Below the pieces are notes generated by a model. That model was not told the origin of the DNA and did not search any database. It was given only the letters and a program-made list of their open reading frames with translations. Shown here piece by piece: positions 57,421-64,000 of a stretch of 64,000 nt of DNA. Every line of letters starts with the position of its first letter. The stretch's first letter is position 1. A program made the position numbers and the translations under genes. This DNA comes from Azolla caroliniana. Lineage: Eukaryota > Polypodiophyta. The stretch is from positions 8,804,001 through 8,868,000 of the forward strand of contig JBHGNT010000005.1 of the NCBI GenBank assembly GCA_043228905.1, read 5' to 3'.

Positions 57421-58298
57421 TGTTGTCGTATTCTGCGGGTATATGTTGGAACGGGGGGGGGGGACCGATAGGGTCTCGGACCAAGGAGCCGATAAGAGAG
57501 GAAAGGTTGTCTGTATCGGCCTCTTGATGACTTCACCGGAACGGTGTCTGAACGTGTAATCCTATCCGGATCGATTCCCGGATGCCGGACGATGAGCGCA
57601 TGGGCTTAGAGACATATGTTGTTCCAGACTGGATGCCGGAAAGCATCAATGAGCTCACGGGGCTCACGCTCCCAGAAACGCAATCACAAAGAGGAACATA
57701 ATAGAATAAAGCATAGGGACGCCCAAACACACAGGAGGAGCAACAACTAATGATTAATCAGAGGAAACAGAAAAGAAATACAACCGGACTCGGCCACTAG
57801 AAGAGCTTCGAGCTCTCTATACCTACATTCACACAAACAATGACAATGATACTGGTGGGCCTCTAGTCGGGAGCACTCGGGCTTCCTACGTGAGTAGAGG
57901 ACTCCACAACACCGCACGAATATGCGGACACAGCAAATCGAATGCTCAACTCTCAAACCGACAACACTTCAACTTCCCAAATCGTGAATACCTCTCTCTA
58001 TCTTCTCTCCCTTCTTTTGATAGCTCAAGGAGAGAGGGAAGTCGTTACATCAAGTTGTTAAGCCAACCGCTTTCCGTTAGAGATTTCCCTCGATTCTCTC
58101 CACCTAAACCTCTTTTTGTCCTCTATATGCGTGGGACATAAAGTACCCGCCCCCTTCTCTACACTACCTAGTACATCAAATACTCTACATATACTTACAT
58201 CCGTTTGTACATAAGGTCATATTTGTGTGCATCCGTACACACACCCATTCCCACGCGTCCCCCCCCTTTTCTCCTAGTAACCGGAATTCTTCATGACA
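57421..58298 (-). mobile_element. Gypsy-5 5' LTR (878 bp)
   Basis: Minus strand: TGTCATGAAGAATTCCGG ... GAATACGACAACA. The start resembles the Gypsy-1 and Gypsy-4 LTR starts (TGTYGTGAAGA). It contains GAGCTATCAAAAGAAGG as a TATA-like region (about 58020). It interrupts Copia-4 integrase (FITFIDDHT). The other end of Gypsy-5 is lost. Confidence 0.75.
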
Positions 58299-60913
58299 CC
58301 ATGTATGGTCATCTATGAATGTGATGAAGTACCAGGAGGCTCCTAGAGATCTCTCAGGCATCGGCCCACATATGTCTGTGTGCACAAGCTCTAGAGGTTA
58401 TCATATCGTCTCGTAGTGGATAGAGTGCAGACTTTGGGTCTGTTTCCCGTAACGACAATGCTCGCAAAAGTCCGTTGTTGTCTGGAGGTTCGGGATATAA
58501 CCAATCGTCATTAGCCGGTCTAATCCAACTTGCGACATATGACCGAGTCAGCCATGCCATAGGTTCGAGTCCCGCAATTTGGCTATGTTCACGGCCCCTT
58601 TTGGATTGATCTCCATTAGTGGATACAAGTTATTGCACTTGTATCCATTCCCAATTTTCAGATTTCCTCGACTGATCATCCATGTCGACTCACTGAGAGT
58701 CTTTCTATACCCGACTTCGTCTAACTTGCTTATGGAGACCAAACTCCTTTTTAGCGTGGGTACATGCTAGACTTGGTGCAAGGCGATTGTGTGGCCATTC
58801 GGCAGTCGGATTGACACGTCGCCGACTCCGGCGATTTTGCATTCCTACCCATTACCTAGTCGAACTATGTCGTTGGCTCCAGTCAAATAGTTTGAAAACC
58901 ATTTGATATTCAAGGTTACGTGAAATGTGATTCCATAATCTAGAAGCCATGTATGCACGTCTTGCGCGTTGTATAAGACTTCACCGGTTGATGATTCCTC
59001 TAATGAGAGGATTTCTCCCAACCAGGATTTGGCAACATTAACTTAGTTGCCAGTGGGAGAACAGCTCGAGTTGGATTGTCTTGGATTCCGCTCAAATCAC
59101 CCACCGCCCTCATTCTTTTTAATCGACTAGCAGTTAGAGGCATCGTGACCAACCTTTCAATTCGATATTCAAGGTTACGTGAAATGTGGCTCCAGAATCT
59201 AGAAGCCATGTATGCACGTCTTGCGCGTTGTATAAGACTTCACCGGTCAATGATTCCTCTAATGAGAGGATTTCTCCCGACCAGGATTTGGCAACATTAA
59301 CTTAGTTGCCAGTGGGAGAACAGCTCGAGTTGGATTGTCTTGGATTCCGCTCAAATCACCCACCACCCTCATTCTTTTTAATCGACTAGCAGTTAGAGGC
59401 ATCGTGACCAACCTTTCAATTCGATATTCAAGGTTACATGAAAGCTCCAGAATCTAGAAGCCATGTATGCATGTCTTGCGCGTTGTATAAGACTTCACCG
59501 GTCGATGATTCCTCTAATGAGTGGATTTCTCCCGACCAAGATTTGGCAACATTAACTTAGTTGCCAGTGGGAGAACAACTCGAGTTGGATTGTCTTGGAT
59601 TCCGCTCAAATCACCCACCGCCCTCATTCTTTTTAATCGACTAGCAGTTAGAGGCATCGTGACCAACCTTTCAATTCGATATTCAAGGTTACGTGAAATG
59701 TGGCTCCAATATCTAGAAGCCATGTATGCACATCTTGCACGTTGTATAAGACTTCACCAGTTGATGATTCCTCTAATGAGAGGATTTCTCCCGACCAAGA
59801 TTTGGCAACATTAACTTAGTTGCTAGTGGGAGAACAGCTCGAGTTGGATTGTCTTGGATTCCGCTCAAATCACCCACCGCCCTCGTTCTTTTTAATCGAC
59901 TAGCAGTTAGAGGCATCGTGACCAACCTTTTTGCAATGGGTGCATAAAGCACTTGATCGACTATTCCTTGACTTCGACTACTGTCGATTATCGATCCTCC
60001 TTTCTTGATTGATTGGTTCTTCGGTCGGTTCTTCCAGCTTGTTTGGTCGAGTAGTGAGCTTCTGCCAAGTCATCGATGGTGAGTCCCATTGATTTTCGCC
60101 AAATGTCCTTTGTGAGAATTTGGTTGATCGTTCCGTCCAAGTTCAGATTTGGGCAATTGTTGGCGAATGTCGTGCATAATACCTCCCAAGTCGCCGGCAA
60201 GCTCGAAATTAAGGCAAGGGCTTTCACTTCTTCTTCGAAGTTAATCCCTTGGGAGGAGAGTTCGGATAACACCCGGCTGAAGGTGTTGATGTGGGAGGTC
60301 GTTGGATCCGTCTCTCTCATCTTCATATTGAACAACTGTCGGATCAATACAAGCTTTGATGAGGAGGATTGCTTCTCATAAATGGCCTGAAGCTTCTCCC
60401 ACAGGGTAAATGTCGTCGTCTCTTTGGCCATACTGAAGTAGTCGTTCTTGGCCAGATGCATTTGAATGGTCAACTTGGCTATTTCGTCTAGTGAACGCCA
60501 TTTGTCAGTTGTCATCGAGGCTACTTTGTTATTGTGTTGTATTGTCTCGATTTGACGTCGGATGATTTGTACATCCTGCATCATCTCTGTTACAGGCATG
60601 ACCATATAATATCCCGTGGTAAGAAGGGTGGTCGGGTGGATCGACACCCTTTTTTCTCTCTCTCCTCTCTTATCTATTTCTCTATTATATCCTTATCATA
60701 TGCTTACATTACTAGCTAACTCTAACAATCTCCTTCTATAGGGAAAAGTTCTTCTCATCGAACTTTCGGATTTCTACTCCAGTGCCGGATGTAGAGGCCA
60801 CGTTCTTTGGGAAGTGAGATTTGCTAACCTGGGCTTTTCCTTCAGTCATTTCTTCTCTTCTCATGTTTGTGTTGTTGTTGCCGTCAGACTGCAAGTCGCT
60901 CTGATACCACTTG
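58299..60913 (-). pseudogene. Copia-4: gag, protease and start of integrase
   Basis: Primer site TGGTATCAGAGCG on the minus strand near 60900. Gag: MTSSQSSSASTSLHII region (60966-60736, overlapping the LTR edge), then 60647-59988 with MHLAKNDYFSMAKETTTFTL, LIRQLFNMKMRETDPTTSHI and ALISSLPATWEVLCTTFAN. CCHC knuckle CTHCKKVGHDASNC near 59945-59904. Protease WLLDYGITFHVT (the DSG Ser changed to Tyr), then GAG-pre-integrase CNNLYPLME ... LWHGWLGHMS and HCRYGKQ, and integrase [16 protein letters not shown], cut by the Gypsy-5 LTR. Many stops. Confidence 0.75.
58905..59935. repeat. Four tandem copies of about 259 bp over the Copia-4 knuckle/protease region
   Basis: GGTTACGTGAAATGTG, GAAGCCATGTATGCACG, CCGGTCGATGATTCCTC, GGCAACATTAACTTAGTTGCC and GACTAGCAGTTAGAGG recur four times at spacings near 255-260 bp. 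Each unit repeats the end of the knuckle and the coding sequence leading to the protease active site. Two units have small deletions. Confidence 0.85.
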
Positions 60914-61680
60914 ATGGAAATAATATGTAGAGATGTTGATGCGGAAGATGATTGAGAACTTGTCAATTAGTTCCGCAAACAACGTAAGTGTCACGAACAC
61001 ACCCAGGGCGGACTAGGACAGAACACGGATGACGGGGCTACGAGCGACGGGCTATGAACTTAGCGCTAGAAGTGATGAGGCTAGAAACTTGGGAAGTTGG
61101 GAGCGACAAAGCGAGGAACTTAAGACGTTGGGAATGACACAAGAGAATGAAGACAAAGATAAAGATCAATGAGACAAGACGATGTGAAACGAGAATACTA
61201 GATTGATGTGTTAATGACTTGTGTTAAATACCTTGAAAGGGACCAGGGAGGTTACCAATATTTATACAAGTTCTTAGATTGAATATCTCTAGAATATACT
61301 TGAGAAATATCTCTAGAATATACCCAACAAATTATCTCTAGAATATACCCGTCTAGAATACACCATAGAATATTTCTATCTAATATGGCTCTAGAATATG
61401 CTAGAATAACAATACTAAACTTTTATACACAAGTACATGCTCATATCAAAATGATTAGGCATGATGTCTTGTAGATGTGAGATTAGTTAGGTTCAATCCT
61501 CAACTATATATTTGATGTCAATGTGTTATGATAGTAAGTGTATATATGCACTATTACACACACACGCACACACAGAGGAAGAGTGTGCTAAAAAAAAGAC
61601 GATGTTACATTAACCTTCAAACTCTAGAAGTACATTTTTTACAATGTTAGGGTGAGCTTATATACTCGATCCCTAGCTCA
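60914..61680 (-). mobile_element. Probable Copia-4 5' LTR, interrupted by a solo LTR
   Basis: 60914-60988 ends (minus strand) in ATTATTTCCATCA next to the primer site. The sequence resumes at 61539 after the solo LTR. The right limit is uncertain; 61680 is a guess where copia RNase H begins. Confidence 0.45.
60989..61533 (-). mobile_element. Solo LTR (545 bp) of the heat-shock-repeat family, TSD GTAAG (copy 3)
   Basis: Flanked by GTAAG at 60984-60988 and 61534-61538. On the minus strand TATAAATATTGG (about 61262) and GTCCCTTTCAAGG align with copy 1. Upstream lie at least seven TCTAGAATAT-type units. The 5' end reads TATCATAAC, where copy 2 has TGTCATGATAAC, so the terminal TG has changed to TA. 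Confidence 0.8.
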
Positions 61681-62141
61681 AGGGCGTGTTCACACTTAGG
61701 ATACAAGTTGGAAGGAGTCATCCTTTTATGCCAACACGAAGTACACTATCACTTCATCCGAGAGTGTGCTCAGGCTAGAGATCGACCTACAGCACATCAT
61801 CACGAACCTTCAGGTAGCCGACATCTTCACAAAAGTCGCAGGAGTCGACAAGCTTAGGCGATTCATGTCAGATATTGGCCTAACAATACCCACATTGTCG
61901 AGCTTGAGGGGGAGTACAACACCACCAACAAGTACAATGTAGCAATCGATCAATCGATCGAGGCCGACCAAGGGGAGTCGAAGCATGAAGCCAAACAAGC
62001 CAGGCTAATCGAACAAGGAGGAGAACATTCAAAGCCGATTCGACCGACCATCCGGACACAGAACCGAGGAATCGAGAAAGCTTAAATGAACCAAACAACA
62101 AGACAACTTTCCAATGACTGGAAGTTGTGTTTGAAGGGGCA
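61681..62141 (+). pseudogene. Copia-5 RNase H C-terminal end
   Basis: The frame gives YTITSSESVLRLEIDLQHII, NLQVADIFTKVAGVDKLRRF and MSDIGLTIPTLSSLRG, the usual end of copia RNase H, followed by about 230 bp of 3' untranslated sequence and GTTTGAAGGGGCA, a short polypurine tract before the LTR. Confidence 0.75.
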
Positions 62142-62343
62142 TGTTGAGAATCAAACCCAACTTCCCCAAATGCAATGGTTTTCACACTAGCAACAAACAC
62201 TCTAGGTTCAAGCAAGTTTTGTAAATAGTAGAAAGGGTAGTTGCCCTAAGTTAGTTGGTATTTAATCCAACCCTTTTTGTAACCAAGTTACTGTGGATGT
62301 ATTTCATATTTTTCTAATATGGCTTCTTGTTCTCTCTCTCTCT

Positions 62344-62394
<51 letters not shown>

Positions 62395-62460
62395 TTGTCT
62401 TACACACACACAGAGTTCCTTCCGTTGCACAAGATCATCTACACTCTTCATTTCTTTACA
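62142..62460 (+). mobile_element. Copia-5 3' LTR (319 bp)
   Basis: Pairs with 49595-49872; longer because of an internal segment (AAGTTTTGTAAATAGTAG) and an expanded CT run (62333-62390). Confidence 0.75.
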
Positions 62461-64000
62461 GCTTTTAAAAAGAGAAGTCAAATTCCATTCATTTGATGGT
62501 AAATATAGGCCATGGGTTTTTAGCATATTTCCACATCTCCCTTAGCGGTTCTATTAATCTATACTCAATAACTTCATATATCCATGGCATCACTTGAAAG
62601 CTCTAAGGTATCTTCCACATCCCATCTTTTGAACCATTTTTTTATTTCAATTACCCAATTAAATGAGATAATTTTTCTCCTTCTTATTCTTTTGGAGTTT
62701 ACATCAAACATTCCAAACAAGATATGGTAATCTATCATTTGGCATATTCTTGACTCTGGATAATTGCCATCTCATTTTAAATGGTTTTCATCGAACTTTG
62801 AGAAGATACTCTCACATTAGGTACACTCTCTCACCCTCACAGGTGATCGGGATTGAATATATTGATGTCTTGTCTAAGAAGAACAAAAGCATGGCAAGGC
62901 CTTGCCAAAGATACTATACTCAAAATGAGAGATCCTCTAATAGTAGACATGGTATCACACCTGTGGTTGTGGGATTTAAAAACTTCATTCCACATGCCAT
63001 CAAATCAAGGATGGTTCACCAAAGTAGGCTTATACATCAATGCACATTAGTTGACGTTGGATCCATTATTTTGGACTAATTACTAGATGGGAAACAACTC
63101 AAGCTTGATGAAGTTACCATGTGCCCGAGTTGATGAAAGTAGTTCAAATAGGATTAATAGAAATGAACCCAACTACATGAAAATGAATTTCTATCACGAA
63201 CAAGAGGAAATTGTCAACTAGGCCATATTTTGAGGACCATAATTAAAGTTTTGGAGGATCTCGTTATCATGCAAGGTTTATTGTACACCAATCTAGAATT
63301 TTTGTGACCATTGCATGCTCAAGAGAGCTAATGGATATCCACGATGTCCATGTAGGAGGTGGGAGGAAACCACTTATGTTTTTGGGTCGATGCCCATGTG
63401 CTCACTTAGTGGAAGAAGCGGGATGAGATATTGGAGAAGTTCAAGATATGGTTGGTCACTTTGGGAGGCAAAGATGGGTCGAATGAAAGCTCTATATGCA
63501 TTCAATATTTTTTATAAAGGATGAGGAATCCAATGAGAGTTTATAGCCCCTTACACTCCAATGAAAAATGTTGTTGTCAAATAAATGAATCGAAAAATCA
63601 AGGATCAAATTGTGTAAGGACTGTAACATGTGAATCTCAACTTGGAGTTCTAAGTGGAAATCTTGTTGGTTTTCTATGGAATGATAAACCTCTCCCTGTG
63701 CAAATAAAAAGCTTGATGGAACACAAGAGCTTTGGATCGAAAATGTGTGACAACAATTGTTATCTCCTAGGTTCTAAGGGAGGTCTCTGACAATGTTGGT
63801 CGACTCCAATCAACAATGAAGGGAACCATTCTTGACCAATAACGAATAGGGAGTTGGCATGCAATTTATTAATATCACCTCAAAAAGTAAATGATTATCC
63901 TCAAGTGATTCCAAAACGTCCCATAATGGGGTCCTTACACATAACTTAAAAATAATATTTTATTTGTTTATAATTATATCATATTCTTGGATTTTTACAT
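62461..64000. other. No recognisable gene or element
   Basis: Short plus-strand frames (62750-63079, 63315-63524, 63521-63790) have ordinary amino-acid composition but no domain I recognise, and stops separate them. They could be a decayed transposase or gene. Confidence 0.35.

Larger units (their letters stand above)
49595..62460 (+). mobile_element. Copia-5: plus-strand copia element filled with later insertions
   Basis: 5' LTR 49595-49872 with primer site at 49873-49884, RT start to about 50589, then other elements, then RNase H end (about 61690-61910) and 3' LTR 62142-62460. The two LTRs share TGTTGAGAATCAAACCCAAC, TTTTTGTAACCAAGTTA and CATTTCTTTACA. The flanks GTTTT and GCTTT differ by one base. 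The enclosed content is about 11 kb. That the two halves belong together is an inference from LTR pairing and matching order. Confidence 0.65.

Noticed and set aside
58299-61680. Copia-4 and Copia-6 as two ends of one element
   Set aside because: Both are minus-strand and flank Gypsy-5, but the readable LTR ends do not match each other; kept as separate pending alignment.
62293-62526. Frames with long SL or RE repeats
   Set aside because: Products of the CT/GA microsatellite in the Copia-5 3' LTR.
63521-63790. Possible piggyBac- or hAT-like transposase fragment
   Set aside because: No catalytic motif can be identified and neighbouring frames do not join.

Overview
The window is a slice of a large, repeat-rich plant (streptophyte) genome. 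The evidence is plant-type Ty1/copia elements with the initiator-Met primer site TGGTATCAGAGC, Ty3/gypsy elements, short GT-AG introns, and a TTTAGGG-like repeat in one intron. The sequence does not fix the lineage; the mix of families suggests a non-seed plant, but this is a guess. No rRNA gene, tRNA gene, CRISPR array or recognisable single-copy housekeeping gene was found. Nearly everything that can be read is mobile DNA.

Bases 1-14207 hold the least ordinary object: a DNA transposon of about 12.4 kb (1306-13684). It has matching terminal inverted repeats and AT-only flanks compatible with an 8-bp target duplication. It carries two convergent gene units. On the plus strand is a five-exon gene for a RING-H2-like protein (1785-6387), followed by an FCP1/NIF-like phosphatase-domain frame (6637-7691) that may be joined to it by alternative splicing. 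On the minus strand is a two-exon DDE-type transposase-like gene (8316-12261). The largest intron of each unit is an array of 20-bp units built on the palindrome TAGCTAATTAGCTA, which also lies just inside both element ends. The transposon sits in one arm of an inverted repeat derived from a captured D/K/H/R-rich gene fragment; the other arm (1-544) keeps the uninterrupted site.

Bases 14208-32088 are nested LTR retrotransposons. A decayed minus-strand copia (Copia-3; gag at 30.9-31.5 kb, integrase/RT at 22.4-23.9 kb, more RT at 17.2-17.6 kb) is split by Gypsy-1 (23906-30883) and by the pol-less Gypsy-4 (17639-22435). The right LTR of Gypsy-4 is split by a solo copia LTR, which is itself split by another solo LTR; both retain 5-bp target duplications. 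At the left edge lies a truncated gypsy (Gypsy-2) broken by a 458-bp solo LTR.

Bases 32571-44941 hold Gypsy-3 (minus strand, gag-PR-RT-RH-INT followed by an unusual third frame of about 1,000 codons with a long coiled coil) and Copia-2 (minus strand, near full length, frameshifted). Bases 44942-49594 are mostly non-coding, with a tandem array of about 150 bp and a LINE-like C-terminal remnant. From 49595 to 62460 a plus-strand copia (Copia-5; its LTRs at the two ends) appears to be filled with other elements: Copia-6, a Gypsy-5 fragment carrying the complete Copia-1 (52000-56763, TSD CATCG), and Copia-4 with a four-fold repeat over its protease region. A solo LTR (60989-61533) lies in the LTR of Copia-4. 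The last 1.5 kb shows nothing recognisable.

Three LTRs of one family (545-967, 14764-15221, 60989-61533) carry TTCnnGAA-type heat-shock-element-like or TCTAGAATAT-type repeats upstream of a TATA box. Most retroelement frames are dead, through TAG, TGA, frameshift or deletion, in a pattern that fits decay of methylated cytosines.
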